Positions 17,997 through 25,718 of a stretch of DNA of 64,000 nt are shown here, one piece after another. Each line of letters begins with the position of its first letter. The first letter of the stretch is position 1. The notes under the pieces were generated by a model that saw nothing but the letters and a program-made list of their open reading frames with translations, had not been told where the DNA came from and made no database searches. The stretch spans positions 181,095 through 245,094 of the forward strand of contig CAKSBH010000002.1 in assembly GCA_934438175.1 (NCBI GenBank). The letters are read 5' to 3'. Position numbers and translations under genes: made by a program. This DNA comes from an uncultured Eubacteriales bacterium (GTDB taxonomy: Bacteria; Bacillota; Clostridia; Oscillospirales; UBA644).

Positions 17997-18653
17997 ATGG
18001 AGTATCGTGAACTGTGTTGGGAATCGTTTGCCCGGAAGGATCATTTTTCTTATTTTTCTTCCATGCAGAACCCGTATGTCGGCGTGACGGTGGAAACGGA
18101 TATCGGGGAACTGCCCCGTTTGTGCAGGGAAACCGGAACCCCGTTTTTTCTGACCGTTCTGTATGCCGTGAGCCGCGCGGCGAACGCCGTGCCGCAGTTG
18201 AGGCAGCGCATTGTAAACGGACGTCCCGTTGAGTTCGACCGGTGCGACACGTCTCATACGGTTCTCCGTCCGGACGGAACGTACGGCTACTGCCGTCTGC
18301 GGGAGGATGCTCCGTTTGAGGAGTTTCTTTTGTATGCCCGGCCTCTGTATGAAGCGGCGAAACATTCCGAGGGGCTGAAGGAGGAAGACGATCTTCTGGG
18401 CTGCTTTTTCGTATCTTCCCTGCCGTGGATTTCTTTTTCCTCGCTGGTGCAGCCGACCCCGACCCCGGCAGACAGCAATCCCCGGATTGTGCTGGGAAAA
18501 TATGTGCAGAACGGGCTCCGCTGGTCAATGCCCGTCGCGGTTCTGGCCAATCATGCGCTGGTGGACGGCGTGCATCTGGCTGCTTTTTACGATGCCCTTG
18601 CCGCCGGGCTTTCCGGGCTGGAGGATGCCTTGCGGGGAAAAAATAAAAACTGA
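17997..18653 (+). CDS. Chloramphenicol acetyltransferase-like O-acetyltransferase
   Basis: 218 residues. The start at ATG 17997 is preferred over ATG 17991 because AAAGGAG lies 8 bases before it. The CatA-type fold is shown by the catalytic NHALVDGVH (HxxxDG, near residue 185) and the SSLPWISFSSL core strand. Members transfer acetyl from acetyl-CoA to hydroxyls. Many chromosomal copies do not give chloramphenicol resistance and have unknown substrates. It begins 2 bases after the metallopeptidase gene, in the same operon as the glycosyltransferase, so acetylation of a polysaccharide precursor is possible but unproven. Confidence 0.8.
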   Translation: MEYRELCWESFARKDHFSYFSSMQNPYVGVTVETDIGELPRLCRETGTPFFLTVLYAVSRAANAVPQLRQRIVNGRPVEFDRCDTSHTVLRPDGTYGYCRLREDAPFEEFLLYARPLYEAAKHSEGLKEEDDLLGCFFVSSLPWISFSSLVQPTPTPADSNPRIVLGKYVQNGLRWSMPVAVLANHALVDGVHLAAFYDALAAGLSGLEDALRGKNKN

Positions 18654-18657
18654 AAAA

Positions 18658-18749
18658 AGGGTCGCAGATCCGACGCCTCTTCGGGAGGACGCGGATGCGA
18701 CCCTTTGTGCCGGAGACGTTTTCTTCCGAAACCGTCTCCGGTTTTTTGT
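18658..18749. terminator. Double hairpin terminator between convergent genes
   Basis: First hairpin aagggtcgca...tgcgaccctt (about 18659-18705). The second, ccggagacg...cgtctccgg (18712-18742), is followed by TTTTTTGTTTTTT on the + strand. It ends the glycosyltransferase operon, and the A-rich flanks may also serve the leftward collagen-like gene. Confidence 0.85.
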
Positions 18750-19154
18750 TTTTTGTTCAGTCCAGCGCGATGACGGTAATCATGCAGTCAAACGAATCCA
18801 GAATGAAATTGTAGTTCTCCTGCTCAAAAGAGAACGAAAGTTTGACCTGGGTATCCTTTGCGTTGTAAATCCGGTTGAAGACAAAGGATTGCTGAATGTT
18901 CCGTGCTTCCATGGCGCCTTCGTGGTGTTGGGTGCGTGTACGCCGCTTGCAGAGATCGTTGTCATAGCCGTCGGTCATCACAACGCAGAACTGCCCGTCG
19001 CAGTTGGTGCTTACGGCAATCGACCCGCTGATGCACACGCTGTAGGTATGGCCTTTTTTGAGTGTGATCGTATTCTGATTGCAGGATACCAGACCGCCGG
19101 AGCTCAGTTTTTCCTGAAAATACGGGCGCGCCTTTTCTCTCTGAAGAAAAATAC

Positions 19155-19164
19155 GGGGGGGGGG
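19155..19164 (-). repeat. Homopolymer C10 tract in the collagen-like gene
   Basis: Ten G on the + strand, ten C in the coding sense. It lies exactly where the collagen-like frame passes into the C-terminal-domain frame. Nine C would keep the frame open. Tracts of this length slip readily during replication and sequencing. Confidence 0.9.
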
Positions 19165-19575
19165 AAAAACCGCCGGTTGCGTAGAACCAGCCCGTGCAGA
19201 TGCCGTCGTTGCCCGGATCGCCTTTTTCCCCGGGATCGCCTTTGTCTCCCGGTTCTCCGTCGGATGCCGCCGCTTTCACGCCGGTGTCGGTCGTGCCGAT
19301 CCACCAGGTTCCGTTTTCTCCGATGAAGGGCGTATCTCCATCCCTGCCGGGAAGCCCGTCAACGCCGTCGGTTCCGTCGCTGCCGGAGCGTGTCAAGAGA
19401 TACCAGGTCGTGCCATTCGTTTCCGCTGCCGGTTTTCCATTGAATCGCCGTGCCGTTGTTGCGCACTTCCGGCAATTCGACGGTGCTGCCTGCCGGCTTG
19501 CTCCGTCCGGTAAACAGGAGAACCGTGCAAAGAATCAGAAGAAGGCAGCATACGGTCAGAAGAGTTCCCATCAAG

Positions 19576-19603
19576 AAATTCCGGTTGTTAAATTCCGGTT
19601 GTT
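19576..19603 (-). repeat. Perfect 14-bp tandem duplication after the start codon
   Basis: Two adjacent copies of aaattccggttgtt (19576-19589 and 19590-19603), immediately downstream (coding sense) of ATG 19609. Fourteen is not a multiple of three, so gain or loss of a copy switches the frame. Confidence 0.95.
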
Positions 19604-19690
19604 TTTCATCGCGTTTCCTCCGTTTGAAAAATAGCATCGCGGCGGTTTTTCGCCGATGCCCACACCGCGGAGGAGCATCGGCGGACGGGA

Positions 19691-20284
19691 TCAGGTTTGA
19701 TCGGGGGTGTTTGCTTTGTACCGTTCCACAAACAGTGCCACGCCCTGTTTCAGAAGATCCATCTGGGCTTTCAGGTAATATTCGTCTTCAAACATGGCGT
19801 AGTGTACGCATGCCCGCACAAAAATGAAGATCAGCGGTGTGATGACCGTATACGGAATGCCGATTTTCGGTTCCAGCTGTTTCGCGTATTCGGTATAGCG
19901 CGTGTTGACGCCCTCAAAGAATTTCTTGCCGTATTCCCGGTATTTCGGAAGCGTGTAGACCTGGTACATCAGACGGTATTTCTTGCCGTGCTCCTTCGCC
20001 GTCCAATACGGGACGGTTTCGATGAACCGCGGAACATCCCTGGGGTCGGTGGGGGCTTTGGACATAAACTCGTCCTCCACCTTTGCCATGCAGTATGCCG
20101 TCGATTCCAGAATCAGCTCATCCAAATTCCGGAAATAGCAATACAGATTGCCCGTTGTACAGTTGCATGCCTTCGCAAGGGCTTTGATGCCTGTGCCGGT
20201 CAGTCCGTTTTCGGCATAGCATGCAAAGCATTTTTCCATGAGTTCTTCTTTTTTCTCATTGTGCTGCTGTTCGGTTGTTTTCAT
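19691..20284 (-). CDS. TetR/AcrR-family transcriptional regulator
   Basis: 197 residues from ATG 20284, with GGAAGGA 8 bases upstream. The N-terminal helix-turn-helix (TGIKALAKACNCTTGNLYCYF) is typical. The C-terminal ligand domain is aromatic-rich and not assigned to a subfamily. It is 82 bases upstream of the interrupted collagen-like gene on the same strand and may control it. Its own promoter (20353-20325) contains a GTTAT-N4-ATAAC palindrome over the -10, a plausible autoregulatory operator. Confidence 0.8.
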   Translation of the reverse strand: MKTTEQQHNEKKEELMEKCFACYAENGLTGTGIKALAKACNCTTGNLYCYFRNLDELILESTAYCMAKVEDEFMSKAPTDPRDVPRFIETVPYWTAKEHGKKYRLMYQVYTLPKYREYGKKFFEGVNTRYTEYAKQLEPKIGIPYTVITPLIFIFVRACVHYAMFEDEYYLKAQMDLLKQGVALFVERYKANTPDQT

Positions 20285-20318
20285 AAAAATCCTTCCCGTC
20301 AAAACCAACGGATTAATT

Positions 20319-20353
20319 GTTATTAGTATAACATATCTTTTATGAAAAGGCAA
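20319..20353 (-). promoter_or_regulatory. Promoter of the TetR gene with an overlapping palindrome
   Basis: TTGCCT (20353-20348), 17 bp, TATACT (20330-20325). The inverted repeat GTTAT-ACTA-ATAAC (20332-20319) covers the -10, consistent with a repressor operator. The stretch 20354-20559 behind it holds no gene I can support. Confidence 0.65.
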
Positions 20354-20559
20354 GTCCGGAACGCCGTTTCGGAGGAAAAATTACGGTTTTCGGAATATGG
20401 ACCCGGAAAGGGACGGATTTTCGGGGAAATTCCGGCTTTGAGTCCGCGGGCGGATCTCTGTCCGGCATGCGGCGCGGAAAAGAAGCGGAAGCTGCGGGCG
20501 CTTCGGTAGATTCGGATGCTTTTTCCTCTGCGGAAAGCCGCGGGACGGGGAAACCGGTG

Positions 20560-20601
20560 AAAAAATAAAACCGTCAGACATCCTGGGATGTCTGACGGTT
20601 T
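20560..20601 (-). terminator. Terminator after tRNA-Leu(GAG)
   Basis: On the - strand, AAACCGTCAGACATCC...GGATGTCTGACGGTTT followed by TATTTTTTC, starting two bases after the CCA end. Confidence 0.9.
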
Positions 20602-20602
20602 C

Positions 20603-20689
20603 TGGTGCGGACGGGGGGACTTGAACCCCCACGGGAAAACTCCCACTACCCCCTCAAAGTAGCGTGTCTGCCAATTCCACCACGACCGC
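20603..20689 (-). tRNA. tRNA-Leu (anticodon GAG)
   Basis: 87-nt class II tRNA with encoded CCA. The D-arm GTGGAATTGGCAGACACGC, an anticodon loop TTGAGGG in the stem CTACT/GGTAG (anticodon GAG, reads CUC/CUU), the long variable arm GTGGGAGTTTTCCCGT and the T-arm GGGGGTTCAAGTCCCCC are all clear. The acceptor stem has a U5-U68 mismatch; otherwise it pairs fully. Confidence 0.95.
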
Positions 20690-20711
20690 ATATCGGTTTG
20701 GAACGCAACTT

Positions 20712-20740
20712 ATTATATCAGAAAAGCACGGCTTTGTCAA
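20712..20740 (-). promoter_or_regulatory. Promoter of tRNA-Leu(GAG)
   Basis: TTGACA (20740-20735), 17 bp, TATAAT (20717-20712) on the - strand, a consensus sigma-A promoter 23 bases before the tRNA. Confidence 0.9.
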
Positions 20741-20779
20741 TATCTTTTTGAGGGCTGCGGAATTTTTTTTGCAACCGCA

Positions 20780-20808
20780 TTGACAAACCCTGAGAAAGAA
20801 ACTATAAT
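20780..20808 (+). promoter_or_regulatory. Promoter of the yicC-remA-gmk-rpoZ-priA operon
   Basis: TTGACA (20780-20785), 17 bp, TATAAT (20803-20808). It is the only strong + promoter seen before the run of tightly packed housekeeping genes to about 32 kb. Confidence 0.9.
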
Positions 20809-20861
20809 ATAAGATGAATTATTATGGAGTAGTATCTTTATCCATTCAGGAGGACGAATCT

Positions 20862-21740
20862 ATGATCCGAAGCATGACCGGATTCGGTCGGGCGCGGGAG
20901 GTTCTGCACGGGCGGGACATTTCCGTGGAGATCAAATCGGTGAATCATCGGTTTCTGGAGACCTTTGTCCGGGTTCCCCGCACCTATTCTTTTTTGGAGG
21001 AACCGATTCGCAGTGCCGTTCAGCAGCGCATTGCGCGGGGCAAGGTGGAAATCTCCGTTTCCCTTGACGATTCTCAGACGGATACCGGTGTTATCCGGTT
21101 CAACCGCAATCTTTTCGAGCAGTATTACGGGGTGCTGAACGAGGTGGCGTCTTCTTACGGGCTTCCGTTTTCGCCCGATGCCACGCTGGCTCTGCGTCTG
21201 CCGGATGTTCTTTCCGCCTCTTCCGAAGAGACCGATACCGATGCTGTATGGCAGGATGTCCGGACCGTTCTGGAAGCGGCGCTGGATGCCTTTGTGGCAC
21301 AGCGGGAGTGTGAGGGAGCGCGGCTTGCCTCCGATATTGTGGGCAAGTGCGGAGAGATCCTTTCTCATGTTGATTTCATTGAATCCCGCTCCGGGATGCT
21401 GGTGGAGGAATACATTGCGAAGCTGCGCAAGCGCATCGAGGCGCTTCTCGGAGACACGAAGGTGGACGAGCAGCGGCTTCTGACCGAGACGGCAATCATG
21501 GCGGACCGGCTTGCCGTGGACGAAGAGATTGTGCGTCTGCACGCGCATTGCGACACTCTGGCGGAGATGTTCCGTTCCGGAACGTCGAACGGCAAGAAGA
21601 TGGACTTTATCATCCAGGAGATGAACCGGGAAATCAACACCATTTCGTCCAAGATCGGGGATCTTGACGTAACCCGCCGGGTGATTGAAGTTAAGACCTG
21701 TATCGAAAAAATCCGCGAGCAGGTTCAGAATATCGAATAA
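20862..21740 (+). CDS. yicC: YicC-family endoribonuclease-like protein
   Basis: 292 residues from ATG 20862 (AGGAGGACGAATCT upstream), giving the family-typical start MIRSMTGFGRA. The N-terminal YicC domain (DISVEIKSVNHRFLE) and the C-terminal DUF1732 domain (DKRLLTE-like DEQRLLTETAIMADR, KKMDFIIQEMNREINTI) are full length. E. coli YicC is a metal-dependent endoribonuclease that affects sRNA turnover. In Firmicutes the gene is regularly next to remA, gmk and rpoZ, as here. Confidence 0.93.
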   Translation: MIRSMTGFGRAREVLHGRDISVEIKSVNHRFLETFVRVPRTYSFLEEPIRSAVQQRIARGKVEISVSLDDSQTDTGVIRFNRNLFEQYYGVLNEVASSYGLPFSPDATLALRLPDVLSASSEETDTDAVWQDVRTVLEAALDAFVAQRECEGARLASDIVGKCGEILSHVDFIESRSGMLVEEYIAKLRKRIEALLGDTKVDEQRLLTETAIMADRLAVDEEIVRLHAHCDTLAEMFRSGTSNGKKMDFIIQEMNREINTISSKIGDLDVTRRVIEVKTCIEKIREQVQNIE

Positions 21741-21764
21741 GGGAAGCAAAACGGGGAGAATTGT

Positions 21765-22028
21765 ATGAAACTGATTAACATCGGCTTCGGAAACGTGGTG
21801 GCGGCAAACCGTATCGTTGCCATTGTCAGCCCGGATTCGTCGCCCATCAAGCGCATTGTGTCCGATGCAAAAGAAAACGGGACGCTCATTGATGCCACGT
21901 ACGGAAGACGGACCCGCGCCGTCATCATCACCGACAGCGAACATGTCATTCTCAGCGCCGTCCAGCCGGAAACGGTTGCCGGACGTGTCGATCCCGAAGA
22001 TGTCGGGGAGGAAGACGAGGATGACTAA
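21765..22028 (+). CDS. remA: RemA-family DNA-binding regulator (DUF370)
   Basis: 87 residues, beginning MKLINIGFGN and including RIVAIVSPDSSPIKR and GRRTRAVIITDS, the DUF370 signature. In Bacillus subtilis RemA forms rings that bind DNA and activate matrix and osmoprotection genes. In other Firmicutes the targets are unknown. The acidic tail (PEDVGEEDEDD) is longer than in Bacillus. It overlaps gmk by 8 bases, so the two are translationally coupled. Confidence 0.93.
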   Translation: MKLINIGFGNVVAANRIVAIVSPDSSPIKRIVSDAKENGTLIDATYGRRTRAVIITDSEHVILSAVQPETVAGRVDPEDVGEEDEDD

Positions 22029-22581
22029 GGGCAGACTTTTTATTGTTTCCGGGCCTTCGGGCGTGGGAAAGGATACCGTTGTGGGCGAAGTGCTCAAGCG
22101 GCTTCCCGATGCGTTTCTTTCGGTGTCGTACACCACGCGGGAGCCGCGGGGACGGGAAAAAGAGGGCGTGGATTATTTTTACATCACCCGCGAGCAGTTT
22201 GAGCAGGAGGTTGCCGCCGGCAATATGCTGGAATACTGCGACTATGTGTCCGCGATGTACGGAACGCCGCGTCCGCCGGTGGAACAGGCGCTTTCGGAGG
22301 GGAAACCGGTGTTTCTGGTGATTGAGCGCGTGGGAATGGAAAAGGTGAAGCAGGTGTATCCGGATGCCGTGACCGTGTTTCTGGCGCCGCCCTCCATGGA
22401 TGCCCTGACGGAGCGTCTGACCGGACGGAAATCCGATTCGCCGGAAAAAATCCGCAAGCGTCTTGCCGAGGCGAAGAACGAACTGAGCCACCAGGACGAA
22501 TACAAGCATGTTGTGGTCAACGATGATCTCGACCGGACGGTCGAAGAGATTCTTCATATTGTAAAACAATCGATGAAATAA
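22021..22581 (+). CDS. gmk: Guanylate kinase
   Basis: 186 residues. It phosphorylates GMP to GDP. The P-loop GPSGVGKDTV, the GMP-site TTREPRGREKEGVDYFY and the YGTP motif are present, followed by the lid region RLTGRKSDSPEKIRKRL. The segment that is usually LEIDVQGA in the family reads LVIERVGM here, so the normally conserved Asp-Val-Gln-Gly is lost. Activity is still likely from the rest. It starts inside the remA stop region and precedes rpoZ by 17 bases. Confidence 0.92.
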   Translation: MTKGRLFIVSGPSGVGKDTVVGEVLKRLPDAFLSVSYTTREPRGREKEGVDYFYITREQFEQEVAAGNMLEYCDYVSAMYGTPRPPVEQALSEGKPVFLVIERVGMEKVKQVYPDAVTVFLAPPSMDALTERLTGRKSDSPEKIRKRLAEAKNELSHQDEYKHVVVNDDLDRTVEEILHIVKQSMK

Positions 22582-22598
22582 TTTTTGAGGTGAAAAAA

Positions 22599-22817
22599 AT
22601 GCTTTATCCCAGTATTCCGCAGTTGATTACCGATCATTCCAAGCAGTGCCGCTACTCGCTGGTCATTGCCGTGGCGAAGGAAGCCCGGGTGATTGCCGAC
22701 GAAAAAGAAGCCGAAGGCGAACGGTTGGAAGACCGCGCGGTTTCGCTTGCCGTCAAGGCGTTTGCCGACGGAAAAGCCAGTTATTCCGAGGATCGCAGCG
22801 TTTCTTACAATGACTGA
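22599..22817 (+). CDS. rpoZ: RNA polymerase omega subunit
   Basis: 72 residues from ATG 22599 (GAGG 8 bases upstream; an in-frame GTG at 22590 overlaps that site). MLYPSIPQLITDHSKQCRYSLVIAVAKEARVI matches the omega pattern in which a short helix bundle binds the beta-prime C-terminus. The middle EKEAEGERLEDRAVSLAVKAF corresponds to the conserved second half. It lies in the usual place between gmk and priA, though coaBC, common at this point in other Firmicutes, is absent. It overlaps priA by 8 bases. Confidence 0.85.
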   Translation: MLYPSIPQLITDHSKQCRYSLVIAVAKEARVIADEKEAEGERLEDRAVSLAVKAFADGKASYSEDRSVSYND

Positions 22818-25239
22818 AAGCGCCTTTGTCGCGATCGAAGGGGTTCCTTACGAGGCGGACCGGCTGTTTGAATATGCCGTGCCGGAGGATCTTACCCCTC
22901 TCGTTTTTCCGGGAGCCGTGGTTCTTTGCCCGTTCGGCGCGGGAGACCGGAAGCGCCGCGGGGTTGTGTTTTCCGTGGGAAAAGCCGGTTCATCGGCGCG
23001 CAAGCCGCTTGCCGGTGTGACGGACGTCGGCTTTGCGCTGAATCCGGAATCCCTCCGGTTGGCGGAATATGTGCGGGGGAAATACTTCTGCACGTATTTC
23101 GATGCCGTCCGCTGTGTGCTTCCTCCCGGAATTTTCGGGGCGACCGAGCGATTTTACGAGGAAATCTGCTGCAAAGACGAGAAGCTTCACGCCTATTTTG
23201 CCGCAAACGGCGGCAGGGCGGAGCGCCGGAAGCTGCAGGCCGATCTGGGCCGTGCCGGCTATACCCGGCTGCTGCGTGCCGTCCGGGACGGCGAGGCGCG
23301 GGAGGTGTTCCGGTCGCAATCGGTCCGTTCCCGGACGCAGCGCACCGTATCGGTCGGACCGCAGGCGGAGGCGTATCGGCGCACGCTTGCGCAAAGCACG
23401 TCTGCGACGGCAGAGAAGCATCGGGCGGTTCTGGCCTTTCTGACGGAGCACGGCGAGAGTGTTCCTTCGGAGGTGTGCCGTGCTGCCGGCGTCGGAGAGG
23501 GTGTGCTGAAAACCCTGGAAAAAAAAGAAGCGGTCCGTTTCGGTCTGCGGGAGCAGGCGAGGGATCCGCTGGGGGAACGGCGCGGAGAGGTCCGTCCCGA
23601 TCCCATTGTTCTTTCCGAAGAGCAGCAGAAAGCGTTTGATGAGATCTCGGCACAGTTCGGCTCCGGGAAGACGCATCTTCTGTACGGGGTGACCGGCAGC
23701 GGAAAAACGCATGTTTATCTGGCTCTGACCGACCGGATTCTTGCCGAGGGCAAGCGTGTGCTTCTGCTGGTTCCCGAAATTCTTCTGACGCTGCAGATTG
23801 TGGACATCTTCTGCCGCCGGTACGGAAAGGATCTTGCCGTTCTGCACAGCGGTCTTTCCGCCGGAGAACGGTTTGACGAGTGGCACCGGATTGCCTCCGG
23901 AGAATGCCGCATCGTCGTGGGGACGCGTTCGGCGGTGTTCGTTCCGCTTCGGGATCTCGGACTGATTCTGATTGACGAAGAGCAGGAACATACCTACCGT
24001 TCGGAAATGACCCCAAAATACAGCGCCGTGGAGGTGGCATCGTTCCGTGTGCGGGAGGCAGGGGCTTTGCTTCTGACCGCATCCGCCACCCCGTCGTTTG
24101 AACGCTTTCGGGCGGCGACGGAGGGAAAGATCGGATACTCCGGAATCCTCCACCGCTATAATGCCCGCCCGCTTCCCAAAACGCTTGTTGTGGATATGAC
24201 AAGAGAGCAGCAGGAGGGAAACTCCTCGCTTTTCAGCCGGGAGCTTTCCACGCAGATCCGTGAAAATCTTGCCCGGAAGGAGCAGACGGTTCTGTTTATG
24301 AACCGTCGCGGATACAGCTCGTTTGTGTCCTGTCCTTCCTGCAAATATGTGTTCCGCTGTGAAAGCTGCGGTATTCCCATGACGTATCACCGTGCCGGAA
24401 ACGAGTTGGTCTGCCATTATTGCGGAGCCCGGAGACCGGTTCCCGATCTCTGCCCCGAATGCGGCGGACATACCATCCGCTATGCCGGGGCGGGAACGCA
24501 GAAGGCGGAGGAGGAGCTGCAAAGAAAATTCCCCGAAGCACGGATTCTCCGCATGGACGGCGATACGGTGACCCGCAAAGGCGAGCGCGACCGTCTTCTT
24601 ACGGCGTTCCGCCGCGGAGAGGCGGATGTTCTGCTGGGTACCCAGATGATTACCAAGGGGCTGGATTTTCCCAATGTAACGCTGGTGGGCGTGCTGATGG
24701 CGGATTCGCTTCTGTATTCCTCGGATTTCCGCGCGTACGAAAAAACGTTTTCCGTTCTGACGCAGGTCATCGGTCGTGCCGGACGGGCGGAAAAAGAGGG
24801 CCGTGCCGTTGTGCAGACGTATTCTCCGTCCCATACGGTGCTGGGGTTTGCCTTCCGTCAGGATTACGGCGGATTCTTCCGTCAGGAAAGCGGACTCCGC
24901 AAAATTCTCGGCTATCCTCCGTACTGTGACCTTTGTCAGGTCGTATTTCTGGCGGATACCGTTGCCCGTGCCTTTGTCGGCGCCGAGGAGTGGATCCGCA
25001 TGGTGTCCGAGGCCGTAAAAACCGAGGAATATGCCCGGCTTCCGGTCTGCATTATCCGCCCCCGTGAAACGGCGGTTCCGATGGAAAAGGGCAGACACCG
25101 GGTGCGTGTGCTGATGAAATGCCGGGATATCACGCTGATGCGGCGGATGCTTTCCGTGCTGTATATAGAATATCGGAAAAACAAAGAATTCAAAGACGTG
25201 ACCGTGGATCTTACCATGAATCCCGCGGTCATTGTATGA
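22810..25239 (+). CDS. priA: Primosomal replication-restart helicase PriA
   Basis: 809 residues from ATG 22810. It is a 3'-5' superfamily 2 helicase that reloads the replisome at stalled forks. The order is an N-terminal 3'BD and winged-helix region (about 1-280), Walker A GVTGSGKTH (about 294-302), the DEEQEHTY box (about 386; DEEH in most PriA, Gln here), the zinc-binding insertion with CPSC, CESC, CHYC and CPEC pairs (about 507-555), then helicase motifs V-VI (QMITKGLDFPNV, QVIGRAGRAE). All eight zinc cysteines are visible. Length is normal for the family. Confidence 0.96.
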   Translation: MTESAFVAIEGVPYEADRLFEYAVPEDLTPLVFPGAVVLCPFGAGDRKRRGVVFSVGKAGSSARKPLAGVTDVGFALNPESLRLAEYVRGKYFCTYFDAVRCVLPPGIFGATERFYEEICCKDEKLHAYFAANGGRAERRKLQADLGRAGYTRLLRAVRDGEAREVFRSQSVRSRTQRTVSVGPQAEAYRRTLAQSTSATAEKHRAVLAFLTEHGESVPSEVCRAAGVGEGVLKTLEKKEAVRFGLREQARDPLGERRGEVRPDPIVLSEEQQKAFDEISAQFGSGKTHLLYGVTGSGKTHVYLALTDRILAEGKRVLLLVPEILLTLQIVDIFCRRYGKDLAVLHSGLSAGERFDEWHRIASGECRIVVGTRSAVFVPLRDLGLILIDEEQEHTYRSEMTPKYSAVEVASFRVREAGALLLTASATPSFERFRAATEGKIGYSGILHRYNARPLPKTLVVDMTREQQEGNSSLFSRELSTQIRENLARKEQTVLFMNRRGYSSFVSCPSCKYVFRCESCGIPMTYHRAGNELVCHYCGARRPVPDLCPECGGHTIRYAGAGTQKAEEELQRKFPEARILRMDGDTVTRKGERDRLLTAFRRGEADVLLGTQMITKGLDFPNVTLVGVLMADSLLYSSDFRAYEKTFSVLTQVIGRAGRAEKEGRAVVQTYSPSHTVLGFAFRQDYGGFFRQESGLRKILGYPPYCDLCQVVFLADTVARAFVGAEEWIRMVSEAVKTEEYARLPVCIIRPRETAVPMEKGRHRVRVLMKCRDITLMRRMLSVLYIEYRKNKEFKDVTVDLTMNPAVIV

Positions 25240-25247
25240 GGTGAAAC

Positions 25248-25706
25248 ATGGCAATCCGAAACATTGTAAAAGAAGGGGACGACACCCTGAAAAAAGTCTG
25301 CCGGCCGGTGGAACACTTTGACGACCGTCTGCGCGAGCTGGTGGAGGATATGAAGGATACGCTGAAAAAGGCGGACGGACTCGGTCTTGCCGCCCCGCAG
25401 ATCGGCGTTCTGCGCCGCATTTTCGTTTTGCTGGATGACGATGAAACGATGCGCACCATGATCAATCCGGAGATCGTTCTTGCCGAAGGAACGCAGGAAG
25501 CCCAGGAGGGGTGTCTGTCTGTTCCCGGCGTTTTCGGAAAAACCGTCCGTCCCGCTCATGTGATTGTCCGTGCCAAGGATGAATACGGAAACGACGTGAC
25601 GATGGACCGGCGCGGCATCACCGCCGTGTGCCTCTGCCATGAAAACGATCATCTCAACGGCATCCTGTTTCGGGAACACGTAACGGAATATCTGGATGCG
25701 GAATAA
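25248..25706 (+). CDS. def: Peptide deformylase
   Basis: 152 residues. It removes the formyl group from nascent N-terminal fMet. All three motifs are intact: GLGLAAPQIG, EGCLSVPG and the metal-binding CHENDHLNG (HExxH variant HENDH). The Q in motif 1, the Cys in motif 2 and the two His and Glu in motif 3 make the site. It lies 8 bases after priA with GAGGTG as ribosome site and precedes fmt, the enzyme that adds the formyl group. Confidence 0.96.
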   Translation: MAIRNIVKEGDDTLKKVCRPVEHFDDRLRELVEDMKDTLKKADGLGLAAPQIGVLRRIFVLLDDDETMRTMINPEIVLAEGTQEAQEGCLSVPGVFGKTVRPAHVIVRAKDEYGNDVTMDRRGITAVCLCHENDHLNGILFREHVTEYLDAE

Positions 25707-25718
25707 AGGAGCGGTCCG

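Larger units (their letters stand above)
18757..19609 (-). pseudogene. Collagen-like surface protein gene, interrupted by repeats (broken or phase-variable)
   Basis: Reading leftward, a strong site (GGAGG) precedes ATG 19609, which encodes MKNNRNFLMGTLLTV only if one copy of a 14-bp tandem duplication (19576-19603) is removed; as written the frame stops after 12 codons. The remaining coding material lies in three further segments: a membrane anchor and IQWKTGSGNEWHDL region (to about 19390), a Gly-x-y collagen-like stretch with DGDTPFIGENGTWWIG and GDKGDPGEKGDPG (to about 19165), and a C-terminal domain (KLSSGGLVSC ... ITVIALD) after a C10 tract. The joined product would be about 275 residues, like membrane-anchored or spore-surface collagen-like proteins. 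Each frame change equals one extra base modulo 3; C9 instead of C10 would repair the last one. Confidence 0.75.

Noticed and set aside
17997..18653. Calling the CatA-like gene a chloramphenicol resistance gene
   Set aside because: The catalytic motif is present, but chromosomal homologs in operons like this often lack that activity and no mobile-element context exists.
20354..20559. A small gene between the TetR promoter and the tRNA terminator
   Set aside because: The open frames here lack ribosome sites and recognisable content.
22990..25254. 754-codon - strand frame opposite priA
   Set aside because: PriA motifs are complete on the + strand; the reverse product has no domain pattern.
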